From Kineobactrum sediminis (GTDB taxonomy: Bacteria > Pseudomonadota > Gammaproteobacteria > Pseudomonadales > Halieaceae), in contig NZ_PKLZ01000001.1 in assembly GCF_002868715.1 (NCBI RefSeq), positions 496,001-560,000 on the forward strand: 64,000 nucleotides of DNA, read 5' to 3'. Below the pieces are notes generated by a model, which ran no database searches, was not told the DNA's origin, and saw nothing but the letters and a program-made list of their open reading frames with translations. Numbering within the stretch: the stretch's first letter is position 1; each line of letters begins with the position of its first letter. Both the position numbers and the translations under genes were made by a program. Positions 43,138-52,295 of this stretch are shown here, one piece after another.

Positions 43138-45686
43138 GATTTCTCCAGTCCCACCTGCCGGCGCATCCGCGAGGTGATCGCGACGCGGGACGCTTCATAG
43201 TCTTTCCACGGGTCCTCCCGCAGCGCACCCAGGCGGCGGCGAATATTGCTGATCGTGTACCGGTTCGAATTGACCCGGCTCGTCAGTTCATCCCATCGCA
43301 GCGGGGTAGCGACGGGCGCATTTTTTCGGGCGCGCAGCGAATACCGGCCTATGCTGGTGCTGCCTCGTCCGTTGCGTAGATAGTCGAGGAATATCCGCCC
43401 CTGGCGTTTTTTTTTGGCCATGTTCGTGGTCAGGTTCCGCGGATCATCCTGTGCGTGCGCCCTGGATACCGCGTGGGAAAATTGCTTGACCTCATCCCAG
43501 GTAGAGCCCGGCTTCAAAGGTACTATCAGGTGCAGACCCTTGCCGCCGGTGGCCTGCAGGAAGCTGGCCAGACCCAGGCCATCCAGGCGTTCGCGCAGGT
43601 CCATCGCAACCCCGGCGATCCGAGCCCAGGAAACATCCGGCCCCGGGTCCAGGTCGAATATGATGGTATCCGGCATTTCGATACTCTCGACCTGGCTGCC
43701 CCAGGGATGGAACTCCAGCACGTTGAACTGGACCAGCGCGATCACGTCGCTGATGGTCCGGACATAGACATAATCCCGCTCAGAGTCGTCATTTTCCCGT
43801 ATCGCTATCCGTGGCACGCCGCTGGCGAAGTTCTTGCCAGGGTGCTTCTGGAAGAAGCATTCCTGTTCCCAGCCCTCCGGGCAGCGCAGGAGCACAAGCG
43901 GCCTGCTCGCGAGGTGAGGCAGTATCCATTCCTGGATATCCTCGTAGTAACGGGCCAGTTCCAGCTTGGTCACGCCCTGTTCCGGATACAGGATCCTGTC
44001 CGCATGAGACAACTTGATACCCGCCACTTCCTGGTCCCCGCGCTTGCCGCGTTTGCTGCCCGCAGTTCCGCGTTCGATCCGGGCGGGCGGCACCGCCGGG
44101 CTCTCCGGCTTCGCCCTCACCGTTGCCGGGTCCTTGTCTTCCCGCAGGCCCCTGAAGACGGGGTGGCGCAGTACACCCGACCCCGTGCGCTCGGTGAATT
44201 CCACATCCACCACCAAGTTCGGTTCCACCCATCTGGCGCCGGTGCTCCCCGGCACTTCTGTTTCGAAAGGACATGAGTCGGTTTCCAGTTGCCGTAGTGT
44301 CCTGTGCAATTGATCCAGTTGACGCTGGGTAAAACCCGAACCCACTCGACCGACGTAGTCCAGCCCCTTTTTGCCAAAGGCGCCAAGCAGTAGCGAGCCA
44401 AACCCGGAACGAGCACCGGAGGGTCGCGTGTAGCCGCCGACCACGAATTCATCCTGGGCGGTGCACTTCACCTTCACCCAACTCCCCTGACGACCCGAAC
44501 GGTATCTGGCATCCGCGCGTTTCGACACCATCCCCTCGAGGCCCAGCTGGCAGACCTGTTCATGGAAGTCGGCGCCATGCCCCTGCACGTGATCCGAATA
44601 ACGCACCCGGGCAGTGAGTTGGGGCAGAGTTTGCAGAAGCTGTTCCAGCGTCCTCTTGCGCTCGAGCAGAGGGCTGTTTCGCAGGTCGTAACCGTTCAGG
44701 TAGAGGAGGTCGAACGCCAGGAAGACCAGCTCGCCGGTATGCCCGCGACGCCGGGAATTCGCGAGACTTTCCTGCAGCCTGCGGAAACTCGCGGCGCCAT
44801 TTTCATCGAATGAGGCAATTTCCCCGTCGATGAGTGCGCTTTGCACCGGCAGTGTCGCCAGAGCTTCGGCAAGTTCTGGAAAGCGTCGTGTCCAGTCCTT
44901 TCCGTTGCGGGTGATGATCGTCGCCTCGCCCTTGTCCAGCCATGCCAGCAGGCGGTAGCCGTCGTATTTGATCTCATGGATCCAGTCCTCGCCTTCGGGT
45001 GCCGTTTCAACCAGCGTGGCCAGTTGCGGCGAGGGCAGCTCCCGCAGCTCGGCCCGGCGGGCACGGTCAATCCTGGAGGGGTCCGGCACAGCTTTGTCGT
45101 GAGCGTCGACCGCTCGCTTGTTCTTCGGTTTTTCCTCGCGTGCGATCTCTTCCATGCTGCGGCCGGAAACGATACTCAGGTCATCCGGATTCAGTTCCTG
45201 GCCCGTCTCGTCCGTCCGCTTGATCAACAGCCAATCCCGGTCACCCCTGTTCCGGTCCGTTGGTTTGCCGCGCATGCGGACCAGGGTCCAGTGGCCGGTG
45301 AGTTTCGCCCCCTGTAGCTCGAAATCGAGTTTATCCTTGGTCGACTTGCCAAACTGTCGCCAGCGACCGCGGTCCCATAACATGATCGTGCCTCCGCCAT
45401 ATTCTTCCCGCGGAATGACGCCCTCGAACTCGCCGTATTCCAGCGGATGGTCCTCGACTTCTACGGCGAGCCGTTTTTCCCCGGGTTCGAGGCTGGGCCC
45501 TTTCGGCAATGCCCAGCTCCGCAGGACACCGTCCTGCTCCAGGCGGAGGTCGAAATGGTCATGGCTGGCTGCATGCTTGTGCATGACGTAAAGGCATTCG
45601 CCCGGTGAGGCCCCCTCCGAGCCTGAGGGTTCCGCGGTGCGGCTGAAATCTCGTTTGCTCCGGTATAGCTCGAGCTTCTCTGTCAC
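43134..45686 (-). CDS. ligD: Multifunctional NHEJ DNA ligase LigD (PE-LIG-POL)
   Basis: 850 residues. Domain order matches Pseudomonas LigD: 3'-phosphoesterase (about 30-160; YVMHKHAASHDHFDLRLE and WALPKGPS), ATP-dependent ligase (about 215-520; nucleophile Lys240 in EIKYDGYRL, then LIDGEIASFDENG, EGMVSKR, WVKVKC) and an archaeo-eukaryotic-primase-type polymerase (about 555-840; FDLDPG metal site and ATGGKGLHLIVPL). It trims, fills and seals ends held by Ku. The GTG at 45686 (VTEKLELYRSKRDF) is preferred to an 86-codon extension that lacks family similarity. First gene of the operon ligD - small zinc-type gene - ku - ku. Confidence 0.95.
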   Translation of the reverse strand: MTEKLELYRSKRDFSRTAEPSGSEGASPGECLYVMHKHAASHDHFDLRLEQDGVLRSWALPKGPSLEPGEKRLAVEVEDHPLEYGEFEGVIPREEYGGGTIMLWDRGRWRQFGKSTKDKLDFELQGAKLTGHWTLVRMRGKPTDRNRGDRDWLLIKRTDETGQELNPDDLSIVSGRSMEEIAREEKPKNKRAVDAHDKAVPDPSRIDRARRAELRELPSPQLATLVETAPEGEDWIHEIKYDGYRLLAWLDKGEATIITRNGKDWTRRFPELAEALATLPVQSALIDGEIASFDENGAASFRRLQESLANSRRRGHTGELVFLAFDLLYLNGYDLRNSPLLERKRTLEQLLQTLPQLTARVRYSDHVQGHGADFHEQVCQLGLEGMVSKRADARYRSGRQGSWVKVKCTAQDEFVVGGYTRPSGARSGFGSLLLGAFGKKGLDYVGRVGSGFTQRQLDQLHRTLRQLETDSCPFETEVPGSTGARWVEPNLVVDVEFTERTGSGVLRHPVFRGLREDKDPATVRAKPESPAVPPARIERGTAGSKRGKRGDQEVAGIKLSHADRILYPEQGVTKLELARYYEDIQEWILPHLASRPLVLLRCPEGWEQECFFQKHPGKNFASGVPRIAIRENDDSERDYVYVRTISDVIALVQFNVLEFHPWGSQVESIEMPDTIIFDLDPGPDVSWARIAGVAMDLRERLDGLGLASFLQATGGKGLHLIVPLKPGSTWDEVKQFSHAVSRAHAQDDPRNLTTNMAKKKRQGRIFLDYLRNGRGSTSIGRYSLRARKNAPVATPLRWDELTSRVNSNRYTISNIRRRLGALREDPWKDYEASRVAITSRMRRQVGLEKS

Positions 45687-46100
45687 GATCTGTGACCTCT
45701 TTCCAGGATTACGCCAGCTTCCCGGCTCCGGTTGCACCATAAACCTGGCCGTTGATAGAGCGCGCATCCAAGCTGCTACCCGGCAAACAGGATGCCTGGT
45801 GGTGCCCTGTCCCTCCACGGGAACGGATGCAAAAACAGGGCTGCTTGCTGTCGCTCGAAGAGCCATGCGCCTGTATCCGGCAACTTGAACTGTCCCGAAA
45901 AGCTTAGTTCGAATTGGCTGAAAATCAATCAGAGGTCGGGCCATGGTAGCTGACAGGGCCGTTATTTATGGACTATGAGCTTCGCAGCATATGGCTCACA
46001 AACCGCACGACTGCGGCCCTGTCCCCTGGCTTTATGGAGAAGCTCGTCGGCTCTACGCAGGCCGAGCTGTACACGATACCCAATCTTGTCAGTGCCGGTC
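45687..46100. other. Intergenic region between the NHEJ and kai operons
   Basis: 414 bases between the ligD start and the kaiB stop, both on the minus strand. Frames here (the ligD extension, and a plus-strand frame from 45968) show no family similarity and no good translation signals. It should hold the ligD promoter, but I could not assign convincing -35/-10 boxes. I see no clear terminator hairpin after kaiB. Confidence 0.5.
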
Positions 46101-46403
46101 TCAGAGCGCCGACAGAAAGTCTTTCAGGCTTTGCTTATCAGAGAGGTCTCCATAGAGCACGCGACGATGTCCTGACCCTTCTATGTGCAACAAGGCGGGC
46201 GTGGCGAAGATGTCGAAGCTGATTGCCTCTTGTGGTTCCCTTAGCAGGTCAATCTCGCGTGGCGGAGCGACGTCGATGCCAGTTTCGTCTAACGCTGCTG
46301 TCAGATTGAGATGAGCTCGTCGGGAACGGGGCGCCTCGCCGGTCACGAAAAGAATGAGCGGAGAGTCGTTATGCTGGCGTTCTGCGGGAAGCGGGCGGTT
46401 CAC
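46101..46403 (-). CDS. kaiB: KaiB-domain protein
   Basis: 100 residues. LILFVTGEAPRSRRAHLNLTAAL near the N-terminus, IDLLREPQEA in the middle and FATPALLHIEG, then RVLYGDLSDKQSLKDFL match KaiB (thioredoxin-like, fold-switching clock protein). The GTG start overlaps the kaiC stop by 4 bases (GTGA), so synthesis is coupled. In cyanobacteria KaiB binds the KaiC CI ring at night phase; in non-cyanobacterial pairs without KaiA it is linked to stress adaptation or timing. No kaiA is present here. Confidence 0.88.
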   Translation of the reverse strand: MNRPLPAERQHNDSPLILFVTGEAPRSRRAHLNLTAALDETGIDVAPPREIDLLREPQEAISFDIFATPALLHIEGSGHRRVLYGDLSDKQSLKDFLSAL

Positions 46404-48118
46404 TTTTTGGCCCCCCCTTCGTTGGGATCACGCCGTCGCACAATGTGTCGTTCATGACGATACACCTCATTGTCGATCGCCGACTCATCGTTGTGCTCGA
46501 CTTTCAGCTCTTCCTGCAGGCGTTCAAGGTCCTCCTGTCCCTGCTGGATAATAGAGCGGGTCTTGTCGATGTCCCGCGCCAGGCGATTCTGCTGGCGAAG
46601 GCGGTCCTTGAGCTGGCGTTGTCGTAGAGAGGCTTCCTCGCTTTCCTTCTGAGCGCGTGCCGTGCCCATCAGGACATCGCTGCCGTAAGGGTAGACATCG
46701 GCGAGTTCAATACCGTTGGTCGACAGGAGCATTTCGCGGACCTGATTCGAGTGGGCTGTTCCCCGTGACTTGACTACTGTCAGTGATCGATTGCGCTCTC
46801 CGCCAATGATCTGATAGCGCAGCACAATCCAGGTATCGGCGAGGGTCGAGGCATGGCTTAAAGTGGATTCGTTGAAGGGGTCATCGGCCTCGGATAGCGA
46901 GGTGATCATCGTGGTGATGCCCCGGATACGTGTCACGGTAAGCAGGCGTTCCAGGGCAAGGAAAGCACTATCGGCGCCGGAAGACTTGAGCAGGGCTGAA
47001 GCGGGGTCGATGACCAGGCAATCTGGCTGGAAATTATTAATCAGTTCCAGCATGGCCACATAGTGTTCCTCGACCAGAGCAGCCCAACTAGCCCGGGTGA
47101 GGACTTTCAAGTGGCCGCTGTCGATGGGCGACTGCAAGTCAATGCCCAGAGTGCCGACATTGCGCACGATCTGACGGGCGAACTCGTCGAAGCTGACCAG
47201 CAGGCCACGTTCGCCCCGTTTGGCGGCTGCCGCCAGGAAGGCCGCCCCCAGTGTGGTCTTGGACGTCCCGGGCTGGCCGGAAACCAGTACAATCGAGCCG
47301 CGATAGATGCCGCCATCCAGGATCTTGTCGAGTCGCTTGATGCCAGTACCGATGCGCTCCCCAGCGGCCGGAACCTCTTCGGTGACGATGGGCTCGGCGT
47401 AGGGAAGATGGATGCCGGCATCGTCGATCAGCATGGCGAGCTCATCGGGATTGTGGCGGGTGCCCCGGTACTTGGCGATGCGGAAACGCCGGTTGAGGCG
47501 CTTATCGACGAGGGTGCTGGATACCCGCAGAATGGTGGACAGCATGAACTCGATACCGTTGAGGTAATCCGGCCGAGGGTTATCGTCACCCATTTGCTTG
47601 CCGGTCAGCAGCAGGGAATACCGGTGCTCAATACACCAGTCGTTGAGCTGGGCGACCTGATCGATGGCCGTTTGGCTGTCCGGCTGGCGCCGCAGTAGCT
47701 GATCAATGCCGTCGAGAACGATCCAGGTGCCGTCGACACGCCTGGCACACAGGTCCAGCACGGCGAGCAAGCCCTCAATGTCGAAGGCCCCGGAGAACTC
47801 GGCCTGTCTCATCGATTGGCCGTCGATGATCTCACAGCGCGATGATTCCCGTAGCTTTGGACCCCACCGGAAAGCATCGGCGTTGCGCAGGATCTGTTCG
47901 CGCGACTCCTCGAAGCTCATGAAGACCCCGCCTTCCCCGCGTTCCAGGGCACTGGCGAGAATCTGCAGGCCGATGATGGTCTTGCCGCAGCCGGGTTCGC
48001 CGATTATCAGCGTAGCACCACCGGCTGGCAGGCCACCGTGGGTGACCATGTCCAGGTCGTGTATGCCGGTGGCGCGTTTGACCAGGCCGTGTTCTTCAGT
48101 CACATCGGTTTCGTTCAT
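46400..48118 (-). CDS. kaiC: KaiC-like double-RecA ATPase/autokinase
   Basis: 572 residues, two RecA/KaiC domains. CI has Walker A GEPGCGKT (40-47) and the catalytic pair Glu70-Glu71; CII has GQPGTSKT (281-288) and Asp311-Glu312 where cyanobacterial KaiC has two Glu. The dual phosphorylation pair is kept as Ser424-Thr425 in SHASTLADTW, followed by the ERNRSLTVVKSRGTAHS segment. The C-terminus is extended by a charged coiled coil (about 487-540) in place of the A-loop peptide that KaiA binds. AAGGAG precedes the ATG at 48118. Downstream of the GGDEF/EAL gene by 28 bases and coupled to kaiB. Confidence 0.92.
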   Translation of the reverse strand: MNETDVTEEHGLVKRATGIHDLDMVTHGGLPAGGATLIIGEPGCGKTIIGLQILASALERGEGGVFMSFEESREQILRNADAFRWGPKLRESSRCEIIDGQSMRQAEFSGAFDIEGLLAVLDLCARRVDGTWIVLDGIDQLLRRQPDSQTAIDQVAQLNDWCIEHRYSLLLTGKQMGDDNPRPDYLNGIEFMLSTILRVSSTLVDKRLNRRFRIAKYRGTRHNPDELAMLIDDAGIHLPYAEPIVTEEVPAAGERIGTGIKRLDKILDGGIYRGSIVLVSGQPGTSKTTLGAAFLAAAAKRGERGLLVSFDEFARQIVRNVGTLGIDLQSPIDSGHLKVLTRASWAALVEEHYVAMLELINNFQPDCLVIDPASALLKSSGADSAFLALERLLTVTRIRGITTMITSLSEADDPFNESTLSHASTLADTWIVLRYQIIGGERNRSLTVVKSRGTAHSNQVREMLLSTNGIELADVYPYGSDVLMGTARAQKESEEASLRQRQLKDRLRQQNRLARDIDKTRSIIQQGQEDLERLQEELKVEHNDESAIDNEVYRHERHIVRRRDPNEGGAKK

Positions 48119-48146
48119 CGATTCTCCTTGCAGGCGCATTCAATGG

Positions 48147-50645
48147 TCATTGGGCGCTACGCCCTGACGTCATTGAGTTTGAAGTGGCATCTGGGTGCAG
48201 GGTCAGGGGCAGTCGGGAATGCTTCTCGAGCAACCAGCGGAAGTCTTCCACTTCCAGTGGCATGCTGTAATGGTAGCCTTGGCCGATCCGGCATCCCAGC
48301 TCAAGCAGCACATCGCGCACGGCGGCATTCTCTACCCCTTCCGCAACTATGTCGGCCCCCAGCACCTGGCTGATGCCCAGGATCATTGAAACAATATTCC
48401 GGTTGAATGCGTTGTCCAGAATGCCTCTCACGAACCCCATGTCGATCTTGATTTCGTCGAAGGGATATCGCTGTAGGTAGAGCAGCGATGAATAGCCTGT
48501 GCCGAAATCGTCCAGGGATAGCTTCACGCCCAACTGATGGAGGTCATTGAGTTGTCGGTTCAACGTCTCGGATTCCTCGCTGAACACACTTTCCGTGATC
48601 TCAAGCGTCAGCGCCGCGGGATCGATACCATGGATTTCGAGGGCTTCTCGCACCTTCTCCGGGAAGTCACCCGGTCGAAACTGGTCCACTGACACGTTCA
48701 CGGACACACGGACCAGATCCAGGTTTGCCGCCTGCCACTCCCGCAGGTCTCGACACGCCTGGAAGAGCACCCAATCGCCGATCGGACCGATCAACTGACT
48801 CTGCTCGGCCACTGGTATGAACTGACCGGGCATCTGCAGGCCGCGATCCGGGTGCATCCAGCGGATCAGCGCCTCGCAGCCAATCATTGTGCCCGTCGCG
48901 AGGTCTACCTTGGGCTGGTAATGCAGCTCGAACTGGTCATCTTCCAGGGCCTGGCGAAGCTCCCTCGCCAGGTTGATACGTTGCTGGGCCCGTCGATACA
49001 TTTCACTGTCATAAAGACGGAACACCCCCTTGTCATGCCCGCGGTTCTCATGGAGGGCGATCTCGACCTCGTGTAGCAGGACTTCGGCACTGCGCTCCTT
49101 CTCGCCCAGCAGAGTGAAGCCGCCGTCTACAGCAATCTCGATAACAGTTTCCGAAAGCTGCACCGGCTGATGGAAGATGTCAGTCACTTTCTCGAGACGA
49201 TCATGGGGTGAAGATGCATGGCCACCTGGCAGCAGGACAATAAACTGGTCACCGCTTAAACGGCCGATCAGGGTGCGGTTCCAAAGGCGGTCTTCAAGGC
49301 GACGCGCCAACTCGATCAGCAAACGATCACCGATATGGTAACCATGTGCTTCGTTGACGTTGCGCATCTCCCGGATGTCCAGCAGGACAATGGTGTCTTC
49401 GGGGTTCCAGCCATGCTGGCCAGTGTGGCGCGCAAAGGCTTCGATGAAACCCAGCCGATTGGCCAGGCCGGTCAGCGGGTCCTGGTAGGCATGAAGCTTG
49501 AGTTCCTGTTCCGCCAGCTTGCGTTCGGTGATATCCACGTGCATCACCACTGCGCCGAGCATGCCTTCCGTTTCCTTGTCAGGGGTCAGTCGCGTCGCCA
49601 TCATGCGGAACCAGCGCGGCTGGTCCGGGGAATGGCAGGGATATTCGAGCGCGAAGCTGTCGCGATCACCCGCCAGCACGGACTGCAGTCCATCGGCCGC
49701 TTCGAACGCCTCCTCGGCGCAGTCGCCAATGACGTCACGACACACCGACAGGTAATTACTGCCGACGCCAAAGTCGGGATCCTGGTTTTCATTAGAGGTT
49801 CCGAAGTGCCGCCATTGGTCATTGACATCGACCACCTTGCCCTCGCCATCCAGCAGCGCAATATGGGCGGGCAGCGAATTAATCAGCGCCCTGCTGTTGG
49901 CCAGGGCGCTGGATAAGGCTTCGACCATGTCGCCCTGCTGGTCGAGCATGTGGTTGAAGGTCCTCGAGACGTCGGCGAATTCGTCCGACCCCGACACCGG
50001 GACACGAACGTCATACTCGCCACCCTCTACCCGGCGGGCAGCTTTTGAAAGCGCTTGAAGAGGGCCATTGATTCGCTTGAACAGGAGCCCGAAACCAACG
50101 AGACAGAAAACGCTGAATACGGTCGCCGCCCCGGCGAAGACCGCAGCGATCCAGTTTGCATCTCTGGCGACCTGGGCCTGATGCTGGATGATAACCTCCT
50201 CGAGAGCGCCAGTCAGGGCGATGCCGTAACCAGCGACCTGGTTCATAATGACCCGGCTGCGCAGGGGGATGGTCGGCTGGGCAGTATCGGCAGTAACCTC
50301 TGCGGCTGAGGCAGTGGCTGTCTCAAGGGCGTTGATGAGGTAGTCGATATTGCGGCTGGCGCGGCGCGCACTGGGAAATCGCTCGGTCATTTCTGACAAG
50401 GCCTGTTGCATCGACCTGGCTTGACCAAGGAAGGCTGTCCACAAGGCTGGATGAGGCTGGTTGACCAGGATGGCATCACTACCCACCGAGAGCGCATCGA
50501 TACGACCTTGTATTGCAATCAGCTCAAGGATCTCCTCTTGCTTGGTCTGCATCTGCTTGAGGCTATTAGTGCCGACAATCAGTAGTAGCGCCAGACCAAG
50601 CAGGCAGGCGATGATGCTGATCCGGGAAAGACGTCTGAGGCTCAT
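48147..50645 (-). CDS. Membrane receptor with HAMP, PAS, degenerate GGDEF and EAL domains
   Basis: 832 residues: membrane helix 11-29, periplasmic helical sensor 30-164, membrane helix 165-189, HAMP (190-240), PAS (250-372), GGDEF-like (385-540) and EAL (550-805). The GGDEF site is SGDQF (464-468), so cyclase activity is probably lost; the EAL site is intact (CEALIRW at 590-596, DDFGTGYSS, EITES, QGYHYSMPL), so it is a likely c-di-GMP phosphodiesterase. It heads the kaiC-kaiB operon, which suggests a signalling link. Its ATG overlaps the stop of the upstream decayed gene (ATGA) and has no clear ribosome-binding site of its own. Confidence 0.9.
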   Translation of the reverse strand: MSLRRLSRISIIACLLGLALLLIVGTNSLKQMQTKQEEILELIAIQGRIDALSVGSDAILVNQPHPALWTAFLGQARSMQQALSEMTERFPSARRASRNIDYLINALETATASAAEVTADTAQPTIPLRSRVIMNQVAGYGIALTGALEEVIIQHQAQVARDANWIAAVFAGAATVFSVFCLVGFGLLFKRINGPLQALSKAARRVEGGEYDVRVPVSGSDEFADVSRTFNHMLDQQGDMVEALSSALANSRALINSLPAHIALLDGEGKVVDVNDQWRHFGTSNENQDPDFGVGSNYLSVCRDVIGDCAEEAFEAADGLQSVLAGDRDSFALEYPCHSPDQPRWFRMMATRLTPDKETEGMLGAVVMHVDITERKLAEQELKLHAYQDPLTGLANRLGFIEAFARHTGQHGWNPEDTIVLLDIREMRNVNEAHGYHIGDRLLIELARRLEDRLWNRTLIGRLSGDQFIVLLPGGHASSPHDRLEKVTDIFHQPVQLSETVIEIAVDGGFTLLGEKERSAEVLLHEVEIALHENRGHDKGVFRLYDSEMYRRAQQRINLARELRQALEDDQFELHYQPKVDLATGTMIGCEALIRWMHPDRGLQMPGQFIPVAEQSQLIGPIGDWVLFQACRDLREWQAANLDLVRVSVNVSVDQFRPGDFPEKVREALEIHGIDPAALTLEITESVFSEESETLNRQLNDLHQLGVKLSLDDFGTGYSSLLYLQRYPFDEIKIDMGFVRGILDNAFNRNIVSMILGISQVLGADIVAEGVENAAVRDVLLELGCRIGQGYHYSMPLEVEDFRWLLEKHSRLPLTLHPDATSNSMTSGRSAQ

Positions 50646-51154
50646 GGATTAGTCGTTGGTTCGTGGGATGGGTGAGCCGGAATCCGGACGGGTAGAGGAT
50701 TTACGTCATGCAAGGGGGCAGACTCTATCCAAAAGAATGGCCGATCCAAGGGGGTAATGATGCCATTGCCCTCAACGGTCACGACCTCGTTGAGGTTATT
50801 AGAATAGGATATGCTCGCGATGATCATAGGGTCGGTGGATTCTTCAGCAGACCAGCGGGGTGATACTCATAAGTGCAAAATCTGCCTCTCCAGCGCGCAG
50901 AGCCTGCAACGTCTCCTTGCCAGTGGCACTGCGGTTGACTTCGATGTCCAGTCCATGGCGCCGGAAGCTGTTCTGCTCCACTGCGACCATAGTCGGTCGC
51001 CGAGGTAATCAACGTTGAAAAGGCGAAGGGGACCCTGGTAGCTCTCGTTGGCGAGGAGAGAGCCACTGCACATCGTGATGAAACACAAAACCAACAGCGC
51101 GATTCGTGTCCGGCACCCTTTTGATCTCCAACGCACTTGGACCGGAAAGTGCAT
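50642..51154 (-). pseudogene. Decayed periplasmic substrate-binding protein gene
   Basis: Read from 51154, the frame gives a signal peptide (LLVLCFITMCSGSLLA) and YQGPLRLFNVDYLGDRLW. The homologous sequence then jumps one frame to FRRHGLDIEVNRSATGKETL and QALRAGEADFALMSITPLV, and jumps again to WSAEESTDPMIIASISYSNN before a short tail. These are the start of an NMT1/THI5-like or phosphonate-type binding protein (mature length usually about 300), so two frameshifts and a missing C-terminal half mark it as a remnant. Its final stop overlaps the receptor start, so an intact copy probably fed ligand information to the GGDEF/EAL receptor. Confidence 0.7.
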
Positions 51155-51363
51155 CAGGATTTTAATACCCCAGAATATTCGAAAAATAGTTCTATAATAT
51201 CCCCGAAATCACGCGATGTCCAACATCGCTTGTGTTGACATCAGGGCAGTTGGTTGTCGTTTCACCACTGGCAGGGCGGGCAATCCCAGCGGAACGGACG
51301 CCACGAACCGATGCAGCCGAGCCTGAAGAAAGAGGCTGCCAAGCCTGTCCCCAAAGTGTGCCC

Positions 51364-51395
51364 CCAGGTGTAGATCGTCTGTGAGAGGAACCTCC
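51364..51395 (-). repeat. Remnant of the tRNA-Pro 3' end (att-like)
   Basis: The string CCAGGTGTAGAT followed by near-matches GTC, TGAGAGGA and ACCTCC repeats, in the same order and orientation, the 3' flank, acceptor and T-arm of the tRNA-Pro gene at 52285-52326, with two short deletions. It lies 921 bases away in direct orientation. Integration next to a tRNA leaves this kind of copy. GAGAGGA within it serves as ribosome-binding site of the next gene. Confidence 0.5.
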
Positions 51396-51397
51396 CA

Positions 51398-52195
51398 ATG
51401 ACACGCCAATCCCTGTTTTGCGCCACAGCGGTTATTCTTTTCATCGCCGGGTGCGAGCAGAGTGGACGCTCGTCCTCCGGGCCCTGCGAATTCTGGAACA
51501 AGGGCGACCGGGCCATGGTGACGGTTCGCGGCGAGCGACTACCCGAGTGCCGACGCATCGAGGCGCCGGAGACACCGTTCACGGCCCAGGGTCAGGAGCC
51601 GGCCTGGCAGCTGCGAATAACCGACCAGACGATCGAGCTGACTGAGAATTACGGCACCAGGCAATTGAGCTTTCCGCATGCCGAACCAACAATCAGCGGC
51701 GGCATTGTGCACTACCGGACGACCAATGACGATCACGAACTGGAGATTTTCATCGAACCGTCGATCTGCCGGGACATCATGAGCGGCATGCCGTACCCGG
51801 CAACGGTGCGTTACGCGCTCGACGGGGAAATGTCGAACGGCTGCGGCGGCGCGCCCGAAGATCTGTTGCTGGGCGGCGAATGGCGAGTCTCGTCGATCGC
51901 AGGCGAGCCGGTGCTGGAGAACGCGGCTCCGACCATCGAGTTCGTGGCCGAAGACAGTCGCGTTGCCGGCCAGACCGGCTGCAACCGGTTCACCGGAAAA
52001 TTCGAGCTGACCGGGGAGGGGCTGAACTTCAGTTCGCTGGGGACGACCATGATGGCATGCGCCGGACCCGGCGTTCAGGAGCAGGAAAGTCGTTTCGTCG
52101 AGGCCATGCAAAAAACCTTCCGGTTCGAGGCGCCCGCCTTCGACCGGTTGCACCTGGTCACTTCCGATGGCGAGATTATTGAGGCGTCGCGCTGA
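51398..52195 (+). CDS. META-domain lipoprotein
   Basis: 265 residues. The lipobox FIAGC ends a short signal peptide. Residues 35-145 form a COG3650-like beta domain ([35 protein letters not shown]), and residues 150-265 are a META/HslJ domain ([52 protein letters not shown]). Such proteins are envelope lipoproteins linked to stress or novobiocin resistance (HslJ). Transcribed opposite to its neighbours. The GAGAGGA before its start lies inside the tRNA-Pro remnant. Confidence 0.85.
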   Translation: MTRQSLFCATAVILFIAGCEQSGRSSSGPCEFWNKGDRAMVTVRGERLPECRRIEAPETPFTAQGQEPAWQLRITDQTIELTENYGTRQLSFPHAEPTISGGIVHYRTTNDDHELEIFIEPSICRDIMSGMPYPATVRYALDGEMSNGCGGAPEDLLLGGEWRVSSIAGEPVLENAAPTIEFVAEDSRVAGQTGCNRFTGKFELTGEGLNFSSLGTTMMACAGPGVQEQESRFVEAMQKTFRFEAPAFDRLHLVTSDGEIIEASR

Positions 52196-52295
52196 GGCGC
52201 ATATCCTTTCACGTTGGAAGTGCAAAAGATGTCTTCGGCGGCCGGCGCGCCGGTATAATCTGTAAAGGATGTCTCCGGTACAGACCAGGTGTAGA

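Noticed and set aside
45687-45944. An 86-codon N-terminal extension of LigD
   Set aside because: No similarity to LigD proteins, which begin near the GTG at 45686; composition looks non-coding.
45968-46222. Plus-strand frame between ligD and kaiB
   Set aside because: It overlaps kaiB on the opposite strand, has no clear ribosome-binding site and no recognisable motif.
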